DNA from: DAOVGU01 sp030637775 [NCBI: bacterium]
Lineage (GTDB): Bacteria > Ratteibacteria > UBA8468
Direction of reading: 5' to 3'
Assembly: GCA_030637775.1 (NCBI GenBank)
Contig: DAOWFY010000155.1
Coordinates: 1-8,207 of the forward strand
DNA length: 8,207 bases
The notes beneath the pieces are model-generated. The model was not told where the DNA came from. It saw nothing but the letters and a program-made list of their open reading frames with translations, and made no database searches. Positions within the stretch are counted from its first letter, which is position 1. The number at the start of each line of letters is the position of its first letter. Below, in pieces: positions 1 to 6,073 of this stretch. The position numbers and the translations under genes are program-made.

Positions 1-8
1 CCTTTCTC

Positions 9-37
9 AATAGAGATACTATTTCTTTATCTCTATT
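9..37. repeat. Perfect 10-bp inverted repeat (stem-loop)
   Basis: AATAGAGATA (9-18) and TATCTCTATT (28-37) are exact reverse complements around a 9-nt loop. Neither strand has a T-run directly after the stem, so it is not a clear intrinsic terminator. It lies in noncoding DNA next to a second stem-loop of related sequence (141-166). Confidence 0.55.
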
Positions 38-68
38 TTACCACACTTAAAGAAACCGGGAGTGTTAC

Positions 69-184
69 CTATGTATCTCATCTTTTGCAGTTTTATTTAC
101 ATTTCTGAAAAAATTAGCGAAATAAAAAAACCTCCCACCCATAGAGAAAGACTTCGCTTTCTCTATGTATCTCATCCTTCACAG
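69..184. repeat. 22-nt direct repeat, two copies 94 nt apart
   Basis: CTATGTATCTCATC occurs at 69-82 and again at 163-176. Similarity continues to a shared CAG at 88-90 and 182-184, giving 19 matches in 22 positions. The right copy overlaps the end of the 141-166 hairpin and ends just before the DUF2283 stop codon. Two copies at this spacing do not make a CRISPR array. The origin is unknown; a decayed small repeat element is possible. Confidence 0.5.
122..166 (-). terminator. Stem-loop with downstream T-run, possible terminator after the DUF2283 gene
   Basis: ATAGAGAAAG (141-150) and CTTTCTCTAT (157-166) form a perfect 10-bp stem with a 6-nt loop. Read on the minus strand, the stem is followed by GGGTGGGAGG and then seven T. 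It begins about 20 nt after the DUF2283 stop, where a terminator is expected. Against this call, the T-run starts about 10 nt after the stem instead of directly after it, and the stem is AT-rich. It could equally be part of a repeat element with the neighbouring direct repeat. Confidence 0.35.
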
Positions 185-186
185 TG

Positions 187-429
187 TCAATGATAAACTT
201 TCTGTAATGGGCGTATATGAATTTTCCCTAATTCAGGTCTGTGATATTTCTTGGCGATCTTACGCAATATCAAGGTCCCAGGATTAAGAAGTTCAATACC
301 TATTAGATTACCCTTCTCATCTAAATCAATAAAAGTTTCAGGAGTGAACTCAATAGTTCTTTTTACCTTACTTTCCTTTAAAGCAATATACACCACTTTT
401 GCCAAAGGATCAAAAGAAATCATTAACAT
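187..429 (-). CDS. Small DUF2283 family protein
   Basis: This 80-residue protein has the DUF2283 pattern: an N-terminal strand with FDPLAKVVYIAL (6-17), then IDLDEKGNLIGIELLNPG (34-51), matching the family's D-x-D-x-x-G-x-x-x-G-I-E-I/L core. The C-terminal part (52-80) is basic. The start is well supported by AAAGGAG 7 nt before the ATG. DUF2283 proteins are small, have no settled function, and often sit beside toxin-antitoxin-like genes. No partner toxin is visible next to it in the window; the nearest toxin is MazF, two genes upstream. It lies 67 bp after the PIG-L gene on the same strand and may have its own promoter in that gap. There is no signal peptide or membrane segment. The family call is fairly secure and the role is unknown. 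Confidence 0.75.
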   Translation of the reverse strand: MLMISFDPLAKVVYIALKESKVKRTIEFTPETFIDLDEKGNLIGIELLNPGTLILRKIAKKYHRPELGKIHIRPLQKVYH

Positions 430-462
430 TTAGCATCTCCTTTCTTTAACCAAGCCGCTGTT

Positions 463-483
463 ACTATAACAAAAGAATTCTTT
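463..483 (-). promoter_or_regulatory. Extended -10 promoter and 12-bp palindrome before the DUF2283 gene
   Basis: The minus strand reads TGTTATAGT (463-471), an extended -10 element in which TATAGT matches five of six consensus bases. No good -35 box is present 16-18 nt upstream. Just upstream, filling the spacer, is the perfect palindrome AAAGAATTCTTT (472-483), a possible operator. The likely transcript start is near 456, giving a leader of about 27 nt that includes the strong ribosome site of the DUF2283 gene. Confidence 0.4.
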
Positions 484-496
484 GTCTCTACATTTT

Positions 497-1198
497 TCAA
501 GGTAAGAGTCTCGCTGGTTTTATTCTTCCGGAGACATAGTGGAGTCGGAAGCCTTCGGCAAACTCAACCCCACATTGCAGGCCGCGGAAGGAAGCCACCT
601 TTCTCATCAGTTCGACATAGTCAAGATGATCATGTTCTTTTAGCCATTTTGCCTGGGAGATATGACAAAGGAGCATTCTCTCCTTTATTTCCATAAATTC
701 AGTGATATCAACGTATTCTGTTGGTTGAAAATTTATCCCATTGACCGTATCCATAAAATAGAGAGGTGTAACCGAAACATAATTGGATCTTTTTGTCTTG
801 TAGTTGGGCAAACTTGCCATAAAGGAGGCATCAACTACCAGTTGAGAAGTAACAGTATGGTCGCACATATAGTCGTCGGGAGAATGGGTAATAATGAGGT
901 CGGGTTTAGTCTTTCGGACAATATCAATGACCTTATCCATCGTAGGTTTGTTCCGGTAGAGTTCCAAATCAGCTGCTACCGGTCCCAGACATTCCGCCTC
1001 AAGGATTCTAGCAGAATTCCTTGCCTCTTTATCCCTCATTCTGGCAAGAGGGACTGCGGGAATTTCAAAATGGCCTTTATTGCCATTACAGAGATGCGCC
1101 ATAAAGATTTTTGCTCCATCCTTCTTGAATTTGGCTAATGTTCCGGCACAAAGGATCTCCAGATCATCCGGATGTGCCCCTACCGCTAAAATACGCAT
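497..1198 (-). CDS. PIG-L (LmbE-like) family zinc deacetylase
   Basis: The 233-residue length is typical of bacterial PIG-L deacetylases, Zn-dependent enzymes that remove acetyl groups from N-acetylglucosamine-type moieties (as MshB and BshB do). The diagnostic AHPDD motif is at 8-12, giving predicted Zn ligands His9 and Asp12 and general base Asp11. The third ligand is His114 in the DHTVTSQLV segment, after the usual HSPDD stretch (105-109). The helix RMRDKEARNSARILEAE (53-69) and YVDITEFMEIKERMLLCHISQ (162-182) also match the family. There is no signal peptide, so it should be cytoplasmic. It starts 24 bp after the mazF stop with only a weak purine-rich ribosome site and no room for a promoter, so read-through from the toxin-antitoxin promoter or a promoter inside mazF is likely. 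The substrate cannot be read from sequence. Small-molecule thiol pathways (bacillithiol, mycothiol) and amino-sugar catabolism are both possible; the nearby sugar operon favours the latter. Confidence 0.9.
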   Translation of the reverse strand: MRILAVGAHPDDLEILCAGTLAKFKKDGAKIFMAHLCNGNKGHFEIPAVPLARMRDKEARNSARILEAECLGPVAADLELYRNKPTMDKVIDIVRKTKPDLIITHSPDDYMCDHTVTSQLVVDASFMASLPNYKTKRSNYVSVTPLYFMDTVNGINFQPTEYVDITEFMEIKERMLLCHISQAKWLKEHDHLDYVELMRKVASFRGLQCGVEFAEGFRLHYVSGRIKPARLLP

Positions 1199-1222
1199 AT
1201 CTTTTTTCTCTATTTACTATTA

Positions 1223-1576
1223 CTAACTTAAATCTAAACTGGCTTTTAAAGCTTTATCTACTTCTTGCTGAATGCGAAATGGAATTTCTCCCCATTTTTT
1301 ATCTAATCTTTTTTTATCTAGCGTTAAAAGGTGTCCGGTATCAATTACTGAGTCTTTAGTCAACCCGCCTACCCCTCTCTTGATTAAGACGCAGACCGGT
1401 AATTCTTTGGTTTCGTCTACTTGATGAATAGCCGCAACAATAGTTGTAGGTGAATGTTGATTGCCAATGTTATTCTGGATTATTAACGCTGGCCGAACCT
1501 TACCAATTTCTGCTGTTGTAATTCCTCCAAAATCTACCGAATAAATTTCTCCCCTTTTAGGAACTATTTCAGCCAT
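1223..1576 (-). CDS. mazF: MazF/PemK-type endoribonuclease toxin
   Basis: The 117-residue protein has the PemK/MazF fold pattern. KRGEIYSVDFG (7-17) is the first strand. GKVRPALIIQNN (25-36) carries the conserved Arg28-Pro29. SPTTIVAAI (42-50) holds the Ser/Thr-rich active-site strand. SVIDTGHLLTLDKKRL (76-91) corresponds to the family's SV-x-L-x-Q-I-R-T-x-D-K-x-R-L segment, although the usual Gln-Ile-Arg reads His-Leu-Leu here. The toxins of this family cut mRNA at short sequence motifs; the target motif here cannot be predicted. It follows the antitoxin by 16 bp, and its AAGGAG ribosome site directly abuts the antitoxin TAA stop, suggesting translational coupling. The ORF is intact and of normal length, so it could be active. 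Confidence 0.92.
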   Translation of the reverse strand: MAEIVPKRGEIYSVDFGGITTAEIGKVRPALIIQNNIGNQHSPTTIVAAIHQVDETKELPVCVLIKRGVGGLTKDSVIDTGHLLTLDKKRLDKKWGEIPFRIQQEVDKALKASLDLS

Positions 1577-1592
1577 GATTATTTTTCTCCTT

Positions 1593-1853
1593 TTAGCACC
1601 CAGGCCAGGTTTCTAAGGCGAGTGGCAACATTTCTTCAACTCGTTTAAGTTGCTTTTTTCTAACATTGAGATTGGAATAAACCGTGATATACCTTTTTCG
1701 CATTTCTTCTTTTTTTCTCACGGCTAACCATAGTTCGATGGCTTGTTTGAATAAGGCACTTCGTGGGAGATGAAGCTTAGATTCGTATTTGGTAACCATT
1801 CTTAAATCATCTTTGGGCAGACTAACAGTGACTTTTTCCGTTCTAATTGTCAT
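1593..1853 (-). CDS. Ribbon-helix-helix antitoxin of the MazF-type toxin
   Basis: This 86-residue protein has an N-terminal ribbon-helix-helix DNA-binding region: strand TEKVTVSLP (5-13), first helix 15-26, and second helix SALFKQAIELWLA (32-44). The basic, charged C-terminal tail (46-86), ending in LPLALETWP, is of the type that wraps and neutralises MazF; similar endings occur in MazE-like antitoxins. The start is secure: GGAGGTG lies 7 nt before the ATG, and a near-consensus promoter lies about 40 bp upstream. It comes first in the operon, the classic antitoxin-toxin order. Such antitoxins usually repress their own promoter, more strongly when bound to toxin; this is expected here but not shown. 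The sequence is not E. coli MazE, which has an AbrB-type fold, so no mazE symbol is given. Confidence 0.88.
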   Translation of the reverse strand: MTIRTEKVTVSLPKDDLRMVTKYESKLHLPRSALFKQAIELWLAVRKKEEMRKRYITVYSNLNVRKKQLKRVEEMLPLALETWPGC

Positions 1854-1893
1854 AACTTTTCACCTCCATTCTGGCATTATTATTCCTACCAAA

Positions 1894-1922
1894 AGTATAA
1901 CACAAGTTCTTACTGTTGTCAA
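1894..1922 (-). promoter_or_regulatory. Strong sigma-70/A promoter of the toxin-antitoxin operon
   Basis: On the minus strand a perfect -35 TTGACA (1917-1922) is followed by a 17-nt spacer and TATACT (1894-1899, five of six). The -10 is preceded by TGT, giving an extended -10. The expected transcript start is near 1887, with a leader of about 34 nt that includes the antitoxin ribosome site. It may also drive the downstream PIG-L gene. Confidence 0.8.
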
Positions 1923-1956
1923 ATCACTGCTGAAACTTTCCTTTGATAAGATTTTT

Positions 1957-2033
1957 ACTTACTAAAGATAGCCTGATCAGTAAGTGGCGGAAGTTAAAAG
2001 GGCAAGAGCAATGATCTTACTTTTAATCATTGC
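1957..2033. repeat. Two stem-loops in the 249-bp gap after the oxidoreductase gene
   Basis: The gap 1854-2102 lies between the end of the sugar operon and the antitoxin gene. Besides the antitoxin promoter it holds GCAATGAT (2008-2015) with ATCATTGC (2026-2033), a perfect 8-bp stem with a 10-nt loop, and ACTTACT (1957-1963) with AGTAAGT (1979-1985), a 7-bp stem with a 15-nt loop. On the minus strand the first is followed by TCTTGCCCTTTT, a poor T-tract, so termination of the sugar operon here is possible but not canonical. I see no coding sequence in the gap. Confidence 0.35.
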
Positions 2034-2102
2034 CTCGGTCAGAAAGATAAATCAACGGGTCAAAGTAGGAGCCTTTAGAGATGGCAAAGAAGCATTTTCT
2101 GG

Positions 2103-3116
2103 CTAAAACTCGCATATCTTTTCCCCTTTCTCTGCCGATTCCATCTCTTTGAGGACAAGCGCAAGAGAATCACGCGCATCCTCTGGCGTAACAACGGTCG
2201 GTTTTTTCTTCGCCTGTACACATTCCACAAAATATTTAATCTCATTATAGTAGCCACCTAACTCGGAGATGTTGCCGGATGTATCGGTTACCCTGGGAAT
2301 ATCCTCGCCTAATTTTGGATATTCGCTCTTTCCGGCGGTATAAATACCAAAAGGCTTGTTATAGGAGGTGTTATATTCCACTACTCCTTTCTCAAAGCGA
2401 GCAACAAAGGCCATTCTAAAGGGAAGGGTATCGACAAAATCCCAGCCGCCTTCAGCCGAAACAATAGAGTCCGGATATTCAAAGAGGGAAAAGATATGGC
2501 CATAGCCTCCCTTAATCTTTGTCCCGGAAGAGAAAAGAGTTTTTGGCCTTCCCAGAAGATAAAGAATGTAGTCGGTATCATGGATGTGCAGGTCAAAGAG
2601 AGCGCTACCGCTTTTCTCTGGTATCTGAAGCCAGTTTTCCCAGCCCCAGGTAGGAAGAGGTGAAAGCCGGGTAAGAGCAAGGGAGAGAAGTCTCCCCAAT
2701 TCACCGGAATCTTTAATTTCCTTTAGCCTGATATATTCCGGCCAGAATCTAATCACCTGAGCGATCATAAAGGTAATATTATTTTTGCGAGCCACATCAA
2801 CCATTTCATTGGCATCCTTCAGGGAAAGGGCGATCGGCTTTTCACAGAGGAGATGCTTGCCGGAGTTGGCCGCTTTAACCACCCATTCCTTATGGATGTA
2901 GGTTGGCAGACAGATATCAACCGCATCAACTTCAGAATTTTTTAAGAGTGCTTGCGCATCCTGGTAAGCGGTTGCACCAAACTTTTTTGCCAATTCCTCC
3001 GCCTTCTCTTTTCTGATGTCGGCAATTCCAATCAATTTTGCTCCGGGCAAAAGAGCATAGCACTGACTGTGCATTCCACCCATAAAACCGGCTCCAATCA
3101 CCCCTATCCTCACCAT
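2103..3116 (-). CDS. Gfo/Idh/MocA family NAD(P)-dependent oxidoreductase
   Basis: The 337-residue length fits the Gfo/Idh/MocA family, which oxidises or reduces sugars, inositols and sugar derivatives with NAD(P). The N-terminal Rossmann fold shows IGVIGAGFMGGMH (4-16), the glycine-rich nucleotide-binding loop, and an acidic residue in IADIRKEKAEE (31-41) that suggests a preference for NAD. CEKPIAL (91-97) contains the conserved Glu-Lys-Pro, with Lys93 the usual catalytic lysine. The C-terminal domain holds DLHIHDTD (175-182), matching the D-x-G-x-H-x-x-D signature, with His179 and Asp182 as predicted active-site residues. There is no Tat or Sec signal, so it should be cytoplasmic. It is the last gene of the operon, 9 bp after the membrane protein gene, whose TGA stop lies at the edge of the AGGAGG ribosome site. 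The family is certain; the substrate is unknown. Confidence 0.95.
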   Translation of the reverse strand: MVRIGVIGAGFMGGMHSQCYALLPGAKLIGIADIRKEKAEELAKKFGATAYQDAQALLKNSEVDAVDICLPTYIHKEWVVKAANSGKHLLCEKPIALSLKDANEMVDVARKNNITFMIAQVIRFWPEYIRLKEIKDSGELGRLLSLALTRLSPLPTWGWENWLQIPEKSGSALFDLHIHDTDYILYLLGRPKTLFSSGTKIKGGYGHIFSLFEYPDSIVSAEGGWDFVDTLPFRMAFVARFEKGVVEYNTSYNKPFGIYTAGKSEYPKLGEDIPRVTDTSGNISELGGYYNEIKYFVECVQAKKKPTVVTPEDARDSLALVLKEMESAEKGEKICEF

Positions 3117-3125
3117 TTTCCCTCC

Positions 3126-5090
3126 TCAAATCCAGAAAACCATATTCCCTTCCATCTTGGTAAAATAGTCAATAACAACCCAGATTCCAGCACAGGTATA
3201 TTGACCCAAAATCAACCCTAAGAAAAAAGGAACGGTATTTTTATATAACTTTGGTCCTCCATAGCGAAGAATCAGGCTTTTCAAAAGCCAGGCAAGAAAG
3301 ATGGAAAACCAAAGCTGGCTGATCCAGGTGAGAGAACCGACGGTAAAGCCTATTGGGTGTAAAGGCCACCAGAGAAATCTATTGCGCATAAACATCAGAC
3401 CAAACATTACTGCCGCTCCAATGCCCTTGCAGAGCCAGCCCAGGCCATTGGGACCGGTTGGATGAAGGATCTTATCTGCGGTATATAAAAATGGTGCCTT
3501 TGGTCCTCCGACAAAATACCAGGAGTTAAGGTTTGCCCCTCCATAGGTGTAGGAAAGTCGCAATACCAGCCAGAGGGAGGCAAAGATACCGATAATGAGA
3601 GCCAAAAGCATCCCCAGGAAGAGTAATCTCTTTCTCTTTCCCATCTCCTCGGCCATCTTCAAGCCATGAGCGGCTGGCGACATCGGGAAGGTTCTCACAT
3701 CGGAGGAATAGACATAGGTGAAACCTAAACCAACAAGACCAGAGGCTCCGACATTGGAAGAACCAATGCCAGAGACAACGGCTGAGGAGGAGATGGTCGG
3801 TGCGGTTAAGGTGGGGACACCACCTTCAGCAACAATCCGGGTTAAACCCAAAAAGAGAAGAAGAGCACCAAAGAGAAAGAGAAGAGAAATCCAGAAAGGG
3901 ATACCGGTTAAAACAAGCCAACCGGTCATAAAGATGCCTCCTAAGATAAGTCCGATTACGGCTGTCCGATAAGAAAGCATCTCGGAAGAGTCATCTATCT
4001 TTTTATCTCCTTTAAATGCTTTCCTAAAAACATCTCTTAAATGAGCTCTGGCCATCCAGAGACCAAAAAGAACAAAGACCAGGAAGGCACCCATTCCTAA
4101 GTGACCAAAGATAGGATCGGGTGTCCCATAGATACCAACATTCTCGGCACTACTTATCCCGGTGATATTAAAAATACCTCTAACAACGGTGGAAAGAAGA
4201 TTAAAGAACCAGAGAGAAAGAGCAACATCAAGGTTAATCAGATAGGCCAGTCCCATTACGGGAAAACTGAGGCGAAAGTAGATACCTGTTGTCTGCCGGA
4301 AGATAGGGATAAACTGGACTAAATTTATCGAGGGAATAAAATGAAAGTGATGGTGGAGGGCATTGATACTGCCAATGATAAAGGGAATCCCAAAGCCAAG
4401 CCACATTAGTTTATTTCGATAAAAGGGAGCAAGGGCAGGCGCCTGCCTGCCGGTAGGCAGGGGTTTACTCTTCTCTTCCTCTTTGACAATCTCCATCGGA
4501 AGTCTTGTTAGAGGAAAGATTAATCTTTCTCTCTCTACCCATTGCTTGCGAAGAATGACTATAATACAGATCATTACGATATAAAGAGCTAGGATAAAGG
4601 GAAGCCAGGCAGAGAGTGGTTTTATCCAGGCGCCCCAGGGGATGGAGGCTCCTTTGGGTAAACCCTCAAAGAAACACCTGATATTCTCTGCTCCCTGGGG
4701 AACCAACCAGGGTTTGATGTGGGGTTGAATAATCTCTGCCCATCTGTTCTCGGGAGTAGCATAATAAAAGGGAGCAGCAAGCATCGGGAGAATCTGGCTG
4801 CCCAAGCCCATCGTCACTACCGAGGAGCAGACAATGAGCATCGTATAGATTAAGAGTTGCTCTGAAGGATTAAAGCCAATTCCCATCTTGCGCAGAATTG
4901 TATTAACAAGAAGGGTAAAGACAAAGAAGATAAAGATACCTGCCGCGGGCATATGGTCAATCGCAAGGTAGGAACCATGGACAATGTTGATAGAGTATTG
5001 GCACATCACAACAACAAGGAAGCAAAGGAGAGCTCCGGTGATAAATGCCCTCAGGGTAAACCCCGACTTATTTTCTCTATCTAAATCCAT
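3126..5090 (-). CDS. Polytopic membrane protein, DUF6785/DUF6784 type, putative transporter
   Basis: The 654-residue protein has roughly 12-14 hydrophobic segments, clear ones near 13-32, 49-66, 78-95, 156-180, 276-296, 331-348, 374-417, 487-510, 553-569, 588-606 and 617-640. The N-terminal half carries the signature FYYATPENRWAEI (108-120), then PHIKPWLVPQ (123-132) and EGLPKGASIPWGAW (142-155), which I recognise from DUF6785 proteins. The C-terminal part, with PLHPIGF (576-582), LKSLILRYGG (603-612) and PFFLGLILG (621-629), matches DUF6784. No function is established for these families. A Gly/Ser/Ala-rich stretch (423-456) resembles re-entrant regions of transporters. The gene sits 5 bp after the NagB-like gene and 9 bp before the oxidoreductase gene, so uptake of a sugar-like substrate is a reasonable inference. 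Residues 211-217 come from a palindromic element inside the loop 201-226, after EEEKSK. The ribosome site is weak, so translation may depend on coupling. Confidence 0.85.
   Translation of the reverse strand: MDLDRENKSGFTLRAFITGALLCFLVVVMCQYSINIVHGSYLAIDHMPAAGIFIFFVFTLLVNTILRKMGIGFNPSEQLLIYTMLIVCSSVVTMGLGSQILPMLAAPFYYATPENRWAEIIQPHIKPWLVPQGAENIRCFFEGLPKGASIPWGAWIKPLSAWLPFILALYIVMICIIVILRKQWVERERLIFPLTRLPMEIVKEEEKSKPLPTGRQAPALAPFYRNKLMWLGFGIPFIIGSINALHHHFHFIPSINLVQFIPIFRQTTGIYFRLSFPVMGLAYLINLDVALSLWFFNLLSTVVRGIFNITGISSAENVGIYGTPDPIFGHLGMGAFLVFVLFGLWMARAHLRDVFRKAFKGDKKIDDSSEMLSYRTAVIGLILGGIFMTGWLVLTGIPFWISLLFLFGALLLFLGLTRIVAEGGVPTLTAPTISSSAVVSGIGSSNVGASGLVGLGFTYVYSSDVRTFPMSPAAHGLKMAEEMGKRKRLLFLGMLLALIIGIFASLWLVLRLSYTYGGANLNSWYFVGGPKAPFLYTADKILHPTGPNGLGWLCKGIGAAVMFGLMFMRNRFLWWPLHPIGFTVGSLTWISQLWFSIFLAWLLKSLILRYGGPKLYKNTVPFFLGLILGQYTCAGIWVVIDYFTKMEGNMVFWI
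4435..4461. repeat. GC-rich palindromic element inside the membrane protein gene (encodes LPTGRQA)
   Basis: CCTGCCTGCCGGTAGGCAGG (4442-4461) has perfect 7-bp arms and only one mismatched pair in its centre. It overlaps a second, perfect 12-bp palindrome, GCAGGCGCCTGC (4435-4446). The patch is far more GC-rich than its surroundings. On the coding strand it reads LPTGRQA (residues 211-217) in frame, in a hydrophilic loop between membrane segments. From memory, peptides like LPTGRQA or LPAGRQA recur in unrelated proteins of candidate-phylum genomes, as expected of a dispersed palindromic element tolerated inside genes. Confidence 0.7.
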
Positions 5091-5095
5091 TTTCT

Positions 5096-6016
5096 TTATT
5101 TCATCTTAATCTCAACATTTTCCGCCACGCCGCCCAAGATTGTGTAGGTTCCGGGAACTGTCTGTAGAAGTGAGCCGGGAACAAGGGTGTTAACCCGGCC
5201 GTGCGCAACAAGTCGTCCAATAAACCTTTGCCAGGAGATACCTCCGCCAAGATAACCATCCAACCAGAAACTTCTGTCTTTAGCCGAAATGATCTGGGCT
5301 GGCCCAATGGTATTTGCCTTTGGTGGAACCCATGACCAATCACCCGAGAAGGAATGGAGGGCATTCTGCATAATTGTCATTGGATGAAGCTCCACACACC
5401 TTGGCCCGGCTTTCTTGTAGGCATCTAAATCATCGCCAAATTCCTCTCCTAAGTGTGCCTCCCAGAAGGCAATATGACCACACCAGCCAATACCGCCGTA
5501 GACAATATCTGCCCCTCCGGAATCTTCAATCATTTTCCCGTAGGAAGAAAGAACCTCTGTGGTAGGAAAATGTATCTGATTCTCAGGCGGCCTTAAATCC
5601 TTGTCGATCTTTAAGAAAAATTCCTCCCTCATCACTTTCTGGAAAGAACCAGACCAATCTGCAGGAGCGCTCTCCCCTCTCTCATTGGTATATTCATCCA
5701 TATTGAAGGAAATGAGATTTTTGCAACTGATTCTTAGCCTATTAATCAGGGAGGCAGCAATGGGATATTGCGGCATTGGACCTACGGGAAAGATAGCCAC
5801 CAGTTTCCTTCGGTCTTCGTTTGCTTTTTTAATCCTCTCTACAATATCCAAGGCAAATTCCAAATAGAAATCCTCTAACTTTTCAATGATTCTAATCTTA
5901 AATTCGGGATTGGGATGCTTACAGATATCCTCTTTCTTGACCTTCCTTACCCGGGCGCATTCTTCACTGTCCTGAAATGGCAAAAACTTTGCCAACCGAT
6001 AATTAAATTCTTCCAT
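5096..6016 (-). CDS. Divergent NagB/6-phosphogluconolactonase-fold protein
   Basis: This 306-residue protein resembles glucosamine-6-phosphate deaminase (NagB, about 266 residues) with an extra N-terminal stretch of about 40. NMDEYT (105-110) matches the NagB Asp72-Glu73 segment. YGGIGWCGHIAFWEA (173-187) matches the GGVGNDGHIAFNEP motif, keeping the His (181) and Glu (186) but with Cys179 where NagB has catalytic Asp141. ANTIGPAQIISAKD (234-247) matches the later TVGVGTLLDA segment. The sugar-phosphate loop, normally TGGTP-like, reads FPVGPMPQYP (76-85), and by eye I find no counterparts of NagB Arg172 and Lys208. So the fold is well supported, but the substrate may not be glucosamine-6-phosphate, and a different isomerase or lactonase role is possible. 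It is the first gene of the operon, with its own strong promoter and an unusual G8 tract in its ribosome site. There is no signal peptide. Confidence 0.85.
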   Translation of the reverse strand: MEEFNYRLAKFLPFQDSEECARVRKVKKEDICKHPNPEFKIRIIEKLEDFYLEFALDIVERIKKANEDRRKLVAIFPVGPMPQYPIAASLINRLRISCKNLISFNMDEYTNERGESAPADWSGSFQKVMREEFFLKIDKDLRPPENQIHFPTTEVLSSYGKMIEDSGGADIVYGGIGWCGHIAFWEAHLGEEFGDDLDAYKKAGPRCVELHPMTIMQNALHSFSGDWSWVPPKANTIGPAQIISAKDRSFWLDGYLGGGISWQRFIGRLVAHGRVNTLVPGSLLQTVPGTYTILGGVAENVEIKMK

Positions 6017-6020
6017 AACG

Positions 6021-6030
6021 CCCCCCCCTC
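6021..6030 (-). promoter_or_regulatory. G8 homopolymer in the ribosome site of the NagB-like gene
   Basis: The minus strand reads GAGGGGGGGG (6021-6030) and then CGTT before the ATG at 6016. It is the only ribosome site candidate for this gene and an unusual G-run for this AT-rich genome. It also falls within the first bases of the predicted transcript (start near 6031), where polymerase slippage is possible. Confidence 0.5.
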
Positions 6031-6037
6031 ACAATTT

Positions 6038-6066
6038 ATTTTACTTCCTTCTTTCCTTAATGTCAA
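6038..6066 (-). promoter_or_regulatory. Sigma-70/A promoter of the NagB-like/DUF6785/oxidoreductase operon
   Basis: On the minus strand a perfect -35 TTGACA (6061-6066) is followed by a 17-nt spacer and TAAAAT (6038-6043, five of six). The predicted start near 6031 leaves a leader of only about 14 nt. No promoter-like gap exists between the three genes, so this should drive all of them. Confidence 0.75.
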
Positions 6067-6073
6067 AAATACT

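Noticed and set aside
65-175. A 36-codon minus-strand reading frame just after the DUF2283 gene, starting at ATG 173-175
   Set aside because: It runs through the 141-166 hairpin and both direct repeat copies, has a purine stretch too close to the ATG, and shows no recognisable protein pattern.
69-184. CRISPR-like array from the direct repeats
   Set aside because: There are only two imperfect copies with a 72-nt gap, a hairpin inside the gap, and no cas gene in the window.
662-1138. Plus-strand 158-codon reading frame across the deacetylase gene
   Set aside because: It is fully antisense to the PIG-L gene, which has all catalytic motifs. The plus-strand product resembles nothing known to me.
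2001-2033. Clear intrinsic terminator of the sugar operon
   Set aside because: The 8-bp stem is AT-rich and the following minus-strand sequence lacks a continuous T-run, so only a low-confidence stem-loop is recorded.
3718-3972. Plus-strand reading frame within the membrane protein gene
   Set aside because: It is antisense to a well-supported polytopic membrane protein and its Lys/Pro-rich translation is what antisense reading of such a gene gives. It has no family signature.
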